Source: Parabacteroides sp. PF5-9
GTDB lineage: Bacteria; Bacteroidota; Bacteroidia; Bacteroidales; Tannerellaceae
Direction: 5' to 3'
NCBI RefSeq assembly: GCF_029893105.1
Contig: NZ_JARXWG010000013.1
Coordinates: 1-64,000 of the forward strand
DNA: 64,000 nucleotides
The notes below the pieces were generated by a model that worked only from the letters and a program-made list of their open reading frames with translations, had not been told where the DNA came from and made no database searches. Position 1 is the stretch's first letter; each line of letters opens with the position of its first letter. This document shows positions 1-8,934 of this stretch, one piece after another. Made by a program: the position numbers and the translations under genes.

Positions 1-22
1 TATTTCTATTCTGACGTATTAA
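1..22 (+). CDS. C-terminal end of a PepSY-like lipoprotein paralog (partial)
   Basis: Only the last six codons (ISILTY) and the stop lie in the window. They match exactly, at the nucleotide level, the end of the gene at 7469-8365, and the identity continues through the shared terminator. I infer that a paralog of that lipoprotein lies just upstream of the window. Confidence 0.6.
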
Positions 23-106
23 TTACTAATCCAAAATTATATATATAAACAAAAAGAAAAAGTGTTGTTTTAAGATGTAAATCTTATTGAAAAAAGTGGT
101 TGGGAA

Positions 107-137
107 GGCTGCTCCGGGAGGAGCGGCCTTTTCTGTT
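107..137 (+). terminator. Intrinsic terminator of the upstream paralog
   Basis: A 9-bp stem (GGCTGCTCC / GGAGCGGCC, one G-T wobble) with the tetraloop GGGA is followed by a T-rich run. It ends just before the 3' end of the minus-strand GH95 gene at 147, so it may also stop transcription coming the other way. Confidence 0.8.
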
Positions 138-146
138 CTAACAATG

Positions 147-2618
147 TTAGAATTGCAATAAGACCTCTTCACCATCCAAAAGGGGGATATGCAGAAATCC
201 ATCTATTACTGGTAATGAAACAGGCTTTTGGTTTTTCCTGACACTGAGATTTTTCGAATGTTCGGGTAGTTTGATATTAAACTGTCCGGGAACGGTCGCT
301 TTGATGGTGGCTTCTTTTAGCTGGCTATTGACCCATCTGGCTGAGACTTCGCCTCCTCCTCGTACTTTCAACCCGTTAAAATGGCCGGAGCCCCAATGAT
401 CGGGCAACGCAGGGAGGAAGTCGATGTACCCATTCTGACTTTGAACCAGCATTTCTGCGATTCCGGCACAGCTGCCGAAGTTTCCGTCAATCTGGAAGGG
501 CGGATGTGCACAAAACAGATTAGGGAAAGTCCCTCCTCCTGTCACATTTGTGGTTCCTTCTTCCACACAGGGTTGAAGTAAATCCTTCAATAGTTTATAG
601 GCATGATTGCCATCTTTCAGGCGAGCCCAGAAATTGATCTTCCAGGCCATCGACCACCCGGTACTTTTATCTCCCCGAGCCATTAACGATTTGCGGGCAG
701 CCTCGGCTAGATTGGGAGTCGACTCCGTAGAAATTTCATCCCCGGGATATAAACCGTATAGATGAGAAACGTGTCGGTGAGTGGGCTCCACCTCTTCAAA
801 GGGTTCCAGCCACTCCATGATACGTCCGTCTTTACCGATGGTGGTAGGCATTAGTTTGGCTTTTTTATTTTCGAGTTCTTCGACGAAAGCAGAGTCAACA
901 CCTAGTATTCCGGCTGCTTCAATGGTATTTGCAAACAGTTCACGTATGATCTGGTTATCCATTGTTGATCCGGCACAGACATGCACTACATTTCCATTAG
1001 CCATACGGAAACCATTTTCCGGTGAAGTCGTAGGGGCGGTTACCAGATAACCGTTGCGCGGATCAGTAACTAACATATCGACAAAGAATAATGCAGCACC
1101 TTTCATCACCGGATAAACCTCTTCCAGATAAGCCTTATTCATGGTGTACAGATAATGTTGATAGAGGTGCTGACAGAGCCATGCGGCAGAGGTATTCGTC
1201 GCTCCCCACGACGGATGTTCACCCGGTGCGGTAAACTCCCAGACATTCCCTAAGATATGTGTGACCCAACCGCGTGCATTATAAAACACTTTAGCTGTCT
1301 GCTCCCCACTTCTGACCTGTTGCTTTGTCCATTCAATCAACGGAAGATGTAGTTCCGATAGATTAGTCACCTCCGCCGGCCATAAATTCATCTGCAGATT
1401 AATATTCAGATGATAATCGCCATTCCACGGCGTATGAATCGTATTACACCATAGCCCTTGCAAGTTAGGCGGCAGTAATCCTTCGCGGGTCGAGGAGATG
1501 AGCAAGTATCTTCCGAATTGAAAATAGAGAGCGGCTAATGCCGGATCGTTTTCATCCTGTTGAACTAATTTTAAGCGTTGGTCTATCGGTAAATCGCTTG
1601 TCGATGAACGTCCCAGATCCAGGCCGACCCGACTAAAATAATTGTTATAAACCGCTATATGTTCTTTTTTTAATGCAGAATATTCCTTTTGTTCGGCTGA
1701 AGCAAGCAGACCAACAATCTGCTCTTTATATCCTTCTTTGTCAAAATAATCTGTAGCCATACTAATCAGGATTACTGCTTCGGATGCATTTGCGACTGTG
1801 AGTGTGGAATCAAGCGGAGTCAATGTCCCGCCTTTGGGTAAGACCACCCGTACTCGTACACCATATTGTGTCCCTTTCATCTCCAGCGTATCGACACCAT
1901 CCGGCAGACGTCCCTTCATAATTAAATCACGCCCTTCAATAGCGAAGGTATAATGTTCCGGACGGTTTAATCCGAGAGTAAACGATAATGCTTTTTCATC
2001 ATCGGCAGTCAGATAGACAACTCCGAGATCACCGGAAAAAGAGGTGAACACTTCACGTTGATACGACGTACTCCCTTTTTTAAAAGAGACGGAAGCGATG
2101 GCTTCATTCAGATGAAGCGTTCGACGATAATCGGTTATAGGTTCTTGCGTATTGTAATGATAATCCAAGAGTAAATGCCCTACTAACTGATAGCTTCCAT
2201 ATGGGGCATTTGCTCCGTCTCCCAACGCACTACCTGCTCCTTTGCAGACAAAGGTCTGATACATGAGGGCTTGCGCTTCATCATTTCTCCCCTCAAAGAG
2301 CAGTTGCCTGATACGTGAGAGGTACCAGTAGGCATACGGATTGTCTGTTTCTTGTTTACTCCCCGACCACATGGAGATCTCATTCAGAAGGATCCGCTCC
2401 TGTTCGACCCCTCCGTCGGGCATTAAACCGACTCGGCCGTTACCCAACGGGAAAGTCTCTTCCCATATCTGTGCCGGTTGGTTGAAATAATATGAGAGGG
2501 TATTCTCTTGTTTAATAATACCGGAATGACAGGAAACGAATAGAGATAACATAAAAAAGATCGGGAAATTATGGAGCCGACGGTAACATAAGTCGCAGAT
2601 TCTATTCATCGGGTTCAC
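147..2618 (-). CDS. GH95-family alpha-L-fucosidase, secreted lipoprotein
   Basis: An 823-residue protein of glycoside hydrolase family 95, whose characterised members are inverting 1,2-alpha-L-fucosidases (some act on related galactosides). The N-terminus has basic residues, a hydrophobic stretch and a Cys near residue 30 (LFVSC), as in exported lipoproteins. The family's catalytic neighbourhoods are recognisable: the Asn-rich NINLQMNLWPAE near residue 405, SPENGF (general acid Glu) near 531, and DGNFG (Asp) near 711. The length fits the family. It lies 23 bp downstream of the ABC exporter gene on the same strand, so co-transcription is possible. Enzyme class is secure; substrate is inferred. 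It could act on host mucin glycans or plant polysaccharides. Confidence 0.9.
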   Translation of the reverse strand: MNPMNRICDLCYRRLHNFPIFFMLSLFVSCHSGIIKQENTLSYYFNQPAQIWEETFPLGNGRVGLMPDGGVEQERILLNEISMWSGSKQETDNPYAYWYLSRIRQLLFEGRNDEAQALMYQTFVCKGAGSALGDGANAPYGSYQLVGHLLLDYHYNTQEPITDYRRTLHLNEAIASVSFKKGSTSYQREVFTSFSGDLGVVYLTADDEKALSFTLGLNRPEHYTFAIEGRDLIMKGRLPDGVDTLEMKGTQYGVRVRVVLPKGGTLTPLDSTLTVANASEAVILISMATDYFDKEGYKEQIVGLLASAEQKEYSALKKEHIAVYNNYFSRVGLDLGRSSTSDLPIDQRLKLVQQDENDPALAALYFQFGRYLLISSTREGLLPPNLQGLWCNTIHTPWNGDYHLNINLQMNLWPAEVTNLSELHLPLIEWTKQQVRSGEQTAKVFYNARGWVTHILGNVWEFTAPGEHPSWGATNTSAAWLCQHLYQHYLYTMNKAYLEEVYPVMKGAALFFVDMLVTDPRNGYLVTAPTTSPENGFRMANGNVVHVCAGSTMDNQIIRELFANTIEAAGILGVDSAFVEELENKKAKLMPTTIGKDGRIMEWLEPFEEVEPTHRHVSHLYGLYPGDEISTESTPNLAEAARKSLMARGDKSTGWSMAWKINFWARLKDGNHAYKLLKDLLQPCVEEGTTNVTGGGTFPNLFCAHPPFQIDGNFGSCAGIAEMLVQSQNGYIDFLPALPDHWGSGHFNGLKVRGGGEVSARWVNSQLKEATIKATVPGQFNIKLPEHSKNLSVRKNQKPVSLPVIDGFLHIPLLDGEEVLLQF

Positions 2619-2641
2619 TTGGAAATGTGTTTAATCGTTTT

Positions 2642-4489
2642 TCAGAAACTTTGCATATCACAAAGACGTTTGTAAAAACCATTTAGTTTCAGTAACTCCT
2701 CGTGCCGTCCGCGTTCGACAATCTCCCCTTCATGCATCACACAGATTTCATCTGCATTTTTAATGGTAGACAACCGATGGGCAATAACAATCGTTGTACG
2801 GTTTTTCATCAGGTTCTCCAACGCATCCTGTACCAGACGTTCCGATTCGGTATCCAAAGCCGATGTGGCTTCGTCCAGAATAAGGATCGGAGGATTTTTC
2901 AATATGGCTCGGGCAATACTGATCCGCTGGCGTTGGCCACCGGAGAGTTTTCCTCCCCGGTCACCAATATTCGTCTGGTAACCCTCTTCCGTAGAGAGGA
3001 TAAAATCATGGGCATTGGCAATACGAGCAGCTTCTTCCACCTGTGCCTGCGTGGCATTATCTACTCCAAAAGCGATATTATTGAAGAAGGTATCATTAAA
3101 AAGAATAGCTTCCTGATTGACATTTCCCATGAGCGAACGCAGGTGATATAAAGTTGCATTTCTTACATCCGTGTCATCGATCGTGATATTTCCTTTTTCC
3201 ACATCATAAAAACGAGGCAGAAGATCAACCAGTGTACTTTTCCCAGAACCCGACTGCCCGACCAAAGCGATTGTCTTCCCTTTCGGAATAGTCAGATTGA
3301 TGCCTTTCAATACCCACTCGTTTTGGTATTTAAACCAGACGTCCTTGTATTCGATCTGTTTGTTTAACTGTATATCTTGAGGCTGCTCCGGATCTGTGAT
3401 ATTACTTTCAGCCATTAATATTTTATCAATCCTTTCCATAGATGCCAATCCTTTCTGAATAGCGTATGTAGCCTTGCTCAGATCTTTTGCCGGATTGATT
3501 ATACTGTAGAAAATGACCAGGTAAAAAATAAACGTAGAAGCATCTATGGCGCTGTTCTCTCCTAAAATCAGGCTACCTCCATACCACAATACAATAGCGA
3601 TTGTCGCTGTTCCTAAAAATTCACTCATCGGATGCGCCATCTGTTGGCGACGATAGATCCGGTTAGTGGTACGGCGAAAGGTATCATTGCTTTTTTCAAA
3701 ACGTTCCTGGATTTTCTTTTCAGCATTAAATGCTTTAATAATTCGTAAGCCACTTAATGTCTCTTCGATCTGACTCATCAGATATCCCCATTGTTCCTGT
3801 CCGACTAACGATTTACGTTTCAATTTTTTCCCTACTGCCCCCATAATATATCCTGCCACCGGAAGAAGGATCAATACAAAAACTGTCAATTGCCAACTGA
3901 TCACTATCATCCCAACCAGATAAATAACAATCAATATCGGATTTTTGAACAACATATCCAGCGAACTCATGATGGAGGTTTCAATCTCATTCACATCTCC
4001 GGAGACCCGTGCGATAATATCTCCTTTCCGTTCCTCGGAGAAGAATCCTAAGGGCAATTGGGTGATCTTTTTATTGATCTGATTACGGATATCCCTGACA
4101 ACACCGGTACGGATAGGAATCATCGTAAAAAAGGCCAGATACATGGAAGCTACTTTCAGGAAAGTCATCGTTACCAGAAAAACCCCCAGAATGATCAAGG
4201 TAAATGAGCCGCCTTCTGTTTCGATCAGATTGCTGACAAAGGCAAAAAAGTTGTTACTCAATATCTCCGGCATCTCCTTCCAGGAATCCCATGAGAAAAC
4301 ATCCAACTGCCAATCGATATACGTATACACGCTCTCATCCGTTTTAAAAAGGATATTCAGGATAGGGATAATCAGGGCAAAGGAGAATAAATTCAATACA
4401 GCAGACAGGATATTGAAGATAACATTCAATACCAGGTATTTTTGATATGGAGGAACAAACCGTTTGAGTATACGAAGAAAATCTTTCAT
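2642..4489 (-). CDS. ABC exporter, MsbA-like fused permease/ATPase
   Basis: A 615-residue half-transporter: about six membrane segments in the first 330 residues, then a nucleotide-binding domain. Visible motifs are Walker A GQSGSGKST near residue 415, signature LSGGQRQR near 516, Walker B ILILDEATSALD near 540, and the His switch IVIAHRLST near 570. Members of this group act as homodimers that flip lipid A, lipids or drugs across the inner membrane. MsbA (lipid A core flippase) is the closest well-known relative by architecture, but substrate cannot be read from sequence. It is upstream of the GH95 gene on the same strand with a 23-bp gap. Confidence 0.88.
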   Translation of the reverse strand: MKDFLRILKRFVPPYQKYLVLNVIFNILSAVLNLFSFALIIPILNILFKTDESVYTYIDWQLDVFSWDSWKEMPEILSNNFFAFVSNLIETEGGSFTLIILGVFLVTMTFLKVASMYLAFFTMIPIRTGVVRDIRNQINKKITQLPLGFFSEERKGDIIARVSGDVNEIETSIMSSLDMLFKNPILIVIYLVGMIVISWQLTVFVLILLPVAGYIMGAVGKKLKRKSLVGQEQWGYLMSQIEETLSGLRIIKAFNAEKKIQERFEKSNDTFRRTTNRIYRRQQMAHPMSEFLGTATIAIVLWYGGSLILGENSAIDASTFIFYLVIFYSIINPAKDLSKATYAIQKGLASMERIDKILMAESNITDPEQPQDIQLNKQIEYKDVWFKYQNEWVLKGINLTIPKGKTIALVGQSGSGKSTLVDLLPRFYDVEKGNITIDDTDVRNATLYHLRSLMGNVNQEAILFNDTFFNNIAFGVDNATQAQVEEAARIANAHDFILSTEEGYQTNIGDRGGKLSGGQRQRISIARAILKNPPILILDEATSALDTESERLVQDALENLMKNRTTIVIAHRLSTIKNADEICVMHEGEIVERGRHEELLKLNGFYKRLCDMQSF

Positions 4490-4631
4490 GTTTCTTATAG
4501 AGGGTTTAATTGGGGGTGCAAGTTAGTAATATCCTGTCGGAAAAGCTCCTTTTTTAGGTATATTAGCATAAATCTGTTTGTGTAGAATAGGGGTTTTTAT
4601 TTGTGTATTTGTCCAATGATAAAACAAAAAG

Positions 4632-5312
4632 ATGCATATACTAAGAAAAATAAGCGGGATAATTTTACTGATACTGCCCCTCTGCCTATCGGCAAAAGAG
4701 CGAAGAACCAGCGACCTTATGCTTACTGCCGGATTGAATAATGCTTCCGGATATGAACTTGAATTATCTACCACTTACTTGTTCAACAATTATTTCGGAG
4801 CAACACTTGGTTTGGGTGGCTATTGTCAGTTCGAACAATCAAGACACTTAGGCGGAACCATTCCGAATGGTGATGAATGGCGTATTTATAGTAATGATGT
4901 CTATGCACAACGCTTATTGCTTCGTCCGGCTCTCCGCCTCCGGATGCCTGTCATAACGGTTTGTGAGGATTGGCATCTCTCTTTGAATTCCGAACCGGGA
5001 CTTTATCTTGTCGGTTTCCCGAATGAAGAATTGGGTGTTGATTATTACAGTAAAAAGGATGATATCAAACTATTCCCTTATCATACCGAAACGGTAAAAA
5101 ACAAAGGCGGTAAGTTCTTCTTCTGGAATGTAAAGAACTTCATCGAACTACATGCCGAGAACCTCCTTATCAGCGCAGGGTATACCATCAGCAACTTTGA
5201 TATTTACAACGGACGAAGAAATATCAAGATTGAAGGCTTCCCTATTAATCAATGGTTCCGAAAGCGAATGATGAGTCACTCCGTTTTTGTATCAATCGGT
5301 TATTGCTTTTAG
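4632..5312 (+). CDS. Putative outer-membrane beta-barrel protein, unknown function
   Basis: A 226-residue protein with an N-terminal signal peptide (hydrophobic stretch at residues 8-20, cleavage probably after LCLSA). The rest alternates polar and aromatic/hydrophobic residues and ends in an aromatic Phe, as in outer-membrane barrels. I do not recognise a family. It stands alone between divergent MsbA-like and convergent SulP genes. The predicted start follows an AT-rich leader. Barrel topology is inferred from the pattern only. Confidence 0.7.
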   Translation: MHILRKISGIILLILPLCLSAKERRTSDLMLTAGLNNASGYELELSTTYLFNNYFGATLGLGGYCQFEQSRHLGGTIPNGDEWRIYSNDVYAQRLLLRPALRLRMPVITVCEDWHLSLNSEPGLYLVGFPNEELGVDYYSKKDDIKLFPYHTETVKNKGGKFFFWNVKNFIELHAENLLISAGYTISNFDIYNGRRNIKIEGFPINQWFRKRMMSHSVFVSIGYCF

Positions 5313-5358
5313 AAACTTTCTGTAACCGATTTCTTCATAAACATTTAAACAAATATTG

Positions 5359-7047
5359 TCAGTTTTTACACTCTTCCGTAAACGCTTCTGCCCGGGTTAT
5401 CGCCTCATGAATATTGCTGCAAATATTTTCCGTACCGATTTTTTGATCAAAACCTGATTTAATCAGTACCTGACGTACTTCGGAATTAACTCCGGAGAGG
5501 ATCATACGGATGTTTTCTGCTTCTGATAAACGCAACAAACTTTCCAGGTTATGTAGTCCCGTAGAATCCATAAACGGCACTTTACGCATACGGATGATAC
5601 GCACCTTTGGCTTATCGCCTATGCTTTTCATTACACCGTCAAATTTATTGGCGACACCAAAAAAGAAAGGACCGTCTATTTCGTATACTTCGACTCTTGC
5701 CGGAAGTTTCAACATCTCTTCTTCATGTTGTATTTCACCGTCATTAGATAAATCGACTACATCCCTGACGACCGAAACACGAGTCGTTTCTGTTACCCGT
5801 CGCATAAAGAGGAACATGGCCATTAACAAACCGATTTCAATCGCAATTGTCAGATCGAAGATCACTGTCAGAAAGAAAGTGGCCAATAGGACATAGACAT
5901 CACTTTTGGGGTTTTTCAGTAGTGAGCGGAACGTTCGCCATTCACTCATATTATAAGACACGATAATCAACACGCCTGCCAAACAAGCCATAGGGATATG
6001 TTTGGTCAAAGGACCGAGGAAAAGCAAGATTAATAAAAGAACAACCGCATGTATAAGGCCTGCCACAGGAGTTCGTCCACCATTGTTAATATTTGTCATT
6101 GTCCGGGCAATTGCTCCGGTCACAGGGATACCTCCGAAGATCGGGACAACAATATTTGCAACCCCCTGTGCAATCAGTTCAGTGTTTGAATTGTGTTTGT
6201 TTCCGATCACCCCGTCTGCGACTGTCGCAGATAGGAGCGATTCAATGGCTCCCAGCATCGCTATTGTAAAAGCTGATGGCAAAAGCAGGTTAATCGTTTC
6301 CATATTGAAAGAGATTGCTTCCGGTTCAGGTAGTGAGGCATTGATCGTAAATCGGTCGCCAATAGTCTCTATCGTCGTAATCCCCAGGTAATTTTTCATA
6401 ACAAATACGATCAGGGTCACAACAATAATCGCGATCAATGAACCGGGAATTTTTTTTGAGAATTTAGGAGATACAACGATAATGCCTATGCTAAGTAGGC
6501 CAATCAGTAGAGACCACCAATTGATCGTTGAGATATGTTGCCCATAAGTGATCCACTTGGAAATGAAATCAGCCGGTACATGTTCTATGGTTAAACCAAA
6601 CAGATCTTTCATTTGCGTGGTGAAAATAGTCAATGCAATACCACTGGTGAAACCAACCACAATCGGATAAGGGATAAATTTGATCACCGTTCCCAACCGA
6701 AGGAGACCTAAAATAACCAACATAATACCGGCCATAACCGTTGCAATAGCCAATCCTTCGATCCCGAAATTCTGGATAATCCCATAAACAATCACGATAA
6801 AGGCGCCTGTCGGACCACCGATCTGTACCGAACTCCCTCCTAAAAAGGAGACAATAAAACCGCCTATAATCGCAGTGATCAACCCTTTCTCAGGACTTAC
6901 TCCTGAGGCAATACCAAAAGCGATCGCCAGTGGCAATGCCACAATTCCCACAATAATTCCCGCCATCAGGTCGGCCATGAATTTCTCCCGGGAATAATTT
7001 TTTAGTGCTGTCAGCAATTTGGGATGAAAATCAAGTTTACTCGTCAT
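5359..7047 (-). CDS. SulP-family inorganic anion transporter with STAS domain
   Basis: A 562-residue inner-membrane protein with a hydrophobic core of ten or more segments (residues about 20-420), typical of SulP/SLC26 carriers, and a cytoplasmic STAS domain from about residue 440 to the end (includes MDSTGLHNLESLL). Family members carry sulfate, bicarbonate or other anions, often with Na+ or H+. The substrate here is not determinable. It is monocistronic, with a TATCTTTG promoter element 31-38 bp upstream of the start, and convergent with the barrel protein gene. Confidence 0.92.
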   Translation of the reverse strand: MTSKLDFHPKLLTALKNYSREKFMADLMAGIIVGIVALPLAIAFGIASGVSPEKGLITAIIGGFIVSFLGGSSVQIGGPTGAFIVIVYGIIQNFGIEGLAIATVMAGIMLVILGLLRLGTVIKFIPYPIVVGFTSGIALTIFTTQMKDLFGLTIEHVPADFISKWITYGQHISTINWWSLLIGLLSIGIIVVSPKFSKKIPGSLIAIIVVTLIVFVMKNYLGITTIETIGDRFTINASLPEPEAISFNMETINLLLPSAFTIAMLGAIESLLSATVADGVIGNKHNSNTELIAQGVANIVVPIFGGIPVTGAIARTMTNINNGGRTPVAGLIHAVVLLLILLFLGPLTKHIPMACLAGVLIIVSYNMSEWRTFRSLLKNPKSDVYVLLATFFLTVIFDLTIAIEIGLLMAMFLFMRRVTETTRVSVVRDVVDLSNDGEIQHEEEMLKLPARVEVYEIDGPFFFGVANKFDGVMKSIGDKPKVRIIRMRKVPFMDSTGLHNLESLLRLSEAENIRMILSGVNSEVRQVLIKSGFDQKIGTENICSNIHEAITRAEAFTEECKN

Positions 7048-7077
7048 ATCTCTAAGACTAAAATATTAATGAATGTG

Positions 7078-7085
7078 CAAAGATA
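7078..7085 (-). promoter_or_regulatory. -7 promoter element of the SulP gene
   Basis: Read on the minus strand it is TATCTTTG, matching the Bacteroidota consensus TAnnTTTG. It lies 31 bp upstream of the SulP start codon. Confidence 0.6.
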
Positions 7086-7399
7086 TGAATAAATACTAAT
7101 ACGTTTTTGTATTCATAGAGATCTAATAGAAAACAGACTTGGGAAGTGCTGAAATCGCTCTCTTTTCCACATGCAGGAGAAACCACTTAGCGATTAAAAC
7201 GAATTACTCCTGTATTCCCTCTTCCTCCCCCCCTCTCATTACTTGAAAATTGTAATCACAACTTGTAAAAGTTAGGATTTACAACTTGAATGAGTTGTAG
7301 ATTCTATTCATTTTCAGGCCGTTTTTGGTAGATTCCGACAAATTACGATTTGTAACCTATTTTTCCTTTTCCAGAATTTCTCACCTCCCATCGCCCCCC
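7086..7399. other. Intergenic region with TTGTAA/ACAACTTG repeats
   Basis: No open gene is supported here. Between 7240 and 7355 the sequence is rich in related short words: ACAACTTG at 7258 and 7281 (23 nt apart), and TTGTAA or TTGTAG at 7250, 7263, 7295 and 7350. They lie 45-160 bp upstream of the promoter of the PepSY-like gene and could be regulator sites. The spacing is irregular, unlike the 22-nt arrays elsewhere. Confidence 0.35.
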
Positions 7400-7407
7400 T
7401 ATATTTG
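7400..7407 (+). promoter_or_regulatory. -7 promoter element of the PepSY-like lipoprotein gene
   Basis: TATATTTG, a perfect TAnnTTTG match, 61 bp upstream of the start codon at 7469. The same eight bases with similar flanks (CCCTATATTTGC) occur at 8840 before the GIN-domain genes. Confidence 0.65.
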
Positions 7408-7468
7408 CATCGTGTTAAGGCACGAATGAGTAAAACAACAACCACTAATTTTTCAAATTTATTACATC

Positions 7469-8365
7469 ATGGCAACTAAGGTATTTTTTAAATTATTCGT
7501 TTTAATTTCTATTACATTATTTATCACTAGCTGTTCTTCTGACGAACATTTCGAAAGCTTACCACTAACCAACCAGACCGCTTCTACCACTCCATCAGCA
7601 ATGACTCCCAACGAGAACGTATTAAGAGCGATGGATATTCAGTTCCCAAATGCTAAAAGCGTAAAATGGACTATCGAAAACGGCTATTACACAGCCAGCT
7701 TCTCTGAGAACGCCTCAGTTGTAAAAGCATGGTTCAGCCAGAAAGGAAACTTGGAATCTGCTCAAACAACTGTTGCTTACCAAACATTGAACCAATCGGT
7801 AAAAAGAACATTAGCCACAAGCGCATATGCGGATTACAGCCTCTTAAACGCCTATATCCTGGAAAGAGCAAACACATCGGATATCTATATGGTGAAAGTA
7901 AGCAACAACTCGGAAGTGTTGAACGTATACCTCTCTTTAGCCGGTGACCTGATCCGCACAAAAAACAGTACAGCCACTGAATCGGAAGCACCTGTTGTAA
8001 TCCCTTCACAAGTAAACCGTACCATTAACGGGATGTTCAATGATTTCCAGGTATTGGATTACTGGGATGATTCATTGAGTGCCAAGGTAGGTGTGATCGA
8101 CAGCAACAATGTTTTCAAACTGATTGCTCTGGATCAGGAGTACAACTGGATCTCTACATTCTGGGTGGTAGAAGAAGAGGTAGTACCTGCTCAGGTGATG
8201 AACAAATTCAAAGCATCTTCTTATGGCCATGCCGCAGTTAGCGACATCCGCGTGATGGATAACGGCCAAGAGGTGTCTTACCTGTTTTATTTCAGCCAGA
8301 ACGACAAAAACAAAATTGCAACGGTGAAAGAAAATGGGGATTGTATTTCTATTCTGACGTATTAA
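7469..8365 (+). CDS. Lipoprotein with two PepSY-like domains
   Basis: A 298-residue exported lipoprotein: signal peptide with lipobox FITSC (Cys at 22), then a Ser/Thr-rich linker. Two similar domains follow, about residues 50-160 and 175-298. The first carries FPNAKSVKWTIENGYYTASF, typical of the PepSY-like (PF11396/DUF2874) proteins common in Bacteroidota. Their role is unclear; binding or inhibition of secreted proteins has been proposed for PepSY relatives. The gene has its own promoter and a strong terminator. The end of a paralog with an identical 3' region lies at the left edge of the window, so this is part of a duplicated gene set. Confidence 0.8.
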   Translation: MATKVFFKLFVLISITLFITSCSSDEHFESLPLTNQTASTTPSAMTPNENVLRAMDIQFPNAKSVKWTIENGYYTASFSENASVVKAWFSQKGNLESAQTTVAYQTLNQSVKRTLATSAYADYSLLNAYILERANTSDIYMVKVSNNSEVLNVYLSLAGDLIRTKNSTATESEAPVVIPSQVNRTINGMFNDFQVLDYWDDSLSAKVGVIDSNNVFKLIALDQEYNWISTFWVVEEEVVPAQVMNKFKASSYGHAAVSDIRVMDNGQEVSYLFYFSQNDKNKIATVKENGDCISILTY

Positions 8366-8481
8366 TTACTAATCCAAAATTATATATATAAACAAAAAGA
8401 AAAAGTGTTGTTTTAAGATGTAAATCTTATTGAAAAAAAGTGGTTGGGAAGGCTGCTCCGGGAGGAGCGGCCTTTTCTGTT
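8344..8481 (+). repeat. Direct repeat, right copy
   Basis: Matches window positions 1-137 with one extra A (run of seven instead of six). It spans the last codons of the PepSY-like gene, its 3' untranslated region and its terminator. Confidence 0.9.
8451..8481 (+). terminator. Intrinsic terminator of the PepSY-like gene
   Basis: Same hairpin as at 107-137: a 9-bp GC-rich stem at 8451-8472, loop GGGA, then a T-rich run. Confidence 0.85.
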
Positions 8482-8596
8482 AGTATATGATACGATCGTC
8501 ATTTCTCGTTTTCAACAATTCTTATTCCCTGCTATTTAAATGGTTTGCATATATAAGTTCAATGACCCGGATGACCTGTTTTTTTGTGCAAATAAA

Positions 8597-8692
8597 TTAA
8601 TCGTCTAACAGCTGTGTCACTTTCGTCTACCAATTGGTGTACTTCCGTCTACCAACTGTGGTTTGATCGTCTACCAACTGTTAGACGATTAA
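8597..8692. repeat. 22-nt periodic intergenic array A
   Basis: GTCTA-starting units begin at 8603, 8625, 8647 and 8669, exactly 22 nt apart. The core of the last three is GTCTACCAA(C/T)TG. The array is bounded by a perfect 15-nt inverted repeat (8597-8611 and 8678-8692, TTAATCGTCTAACAG and its complement). It sits between the terminator of the PepSY-like gene and the promoter of the GIN-domain genes. The rest of the 8482-8934 gap shows no gene. Confidence 0.85.
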
Positions 8693-8839
8693 ATCTTTCA
8701 AAAAAACGGGGAGAGCGATCAGATAAAAGACGTAGGGCTTTCGCAAGAGCGGGTGAAAGGGTTTTAAAAGAGATCTGCCACGAGTGTTAATATTTTGTAA
8801 TTATTAGTACCTTGCGATACAAGGTATTCTGCCCTTCCC

Positions 8840-8847
8840 TATATTTG
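8840..8847 (+). promoter_or_regulatory. -7 promoter element of the GIN-domain operon
   Basis: TATATTTG (TAnnTTTG), 87 bp upstream of the first GIN-domain start codon. No good -33 element is visible at the usual spacing. Confidence 0.6.
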
Positions 8848-8934
8848 CTTCGTATTTCATATCTGAAAAGCAAAAAATAAATCTCTATTTATTGTAACCA
8901 AACAGAAAAGAAGAATCTCTAATAATAAACGAAC

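Larger units (their letters stand above)
1..137 (+). repeat. Direct repeat, left copy (gene end plus terminator)
   Basis: Positions 1-137 match 8344-8481 base for base except for one extra A in an A-run of the second copy. The repeat covers the last codons of a PepSY-like gene, its 3' untranslated region and its terminator, and stops seven bases after the terminator stem. It probably extends leftwards beyond the window. Confidence 0.9.

Noticed and set aside
7240-7355. The ACAACTTG/TTGTAA cluster as a fifth 22-nt array
   Set aside because: The spacings between words are 13, 32, 55 and 23 nt, not multiples of 22, and there is no outer inverted repeat.
8597-8692. Array A as a CRISPR
   Set aside because: The step is only 22 nt in total, with no spacer of normal length, and there are no cas genes. 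The array contains inverted arms instead.
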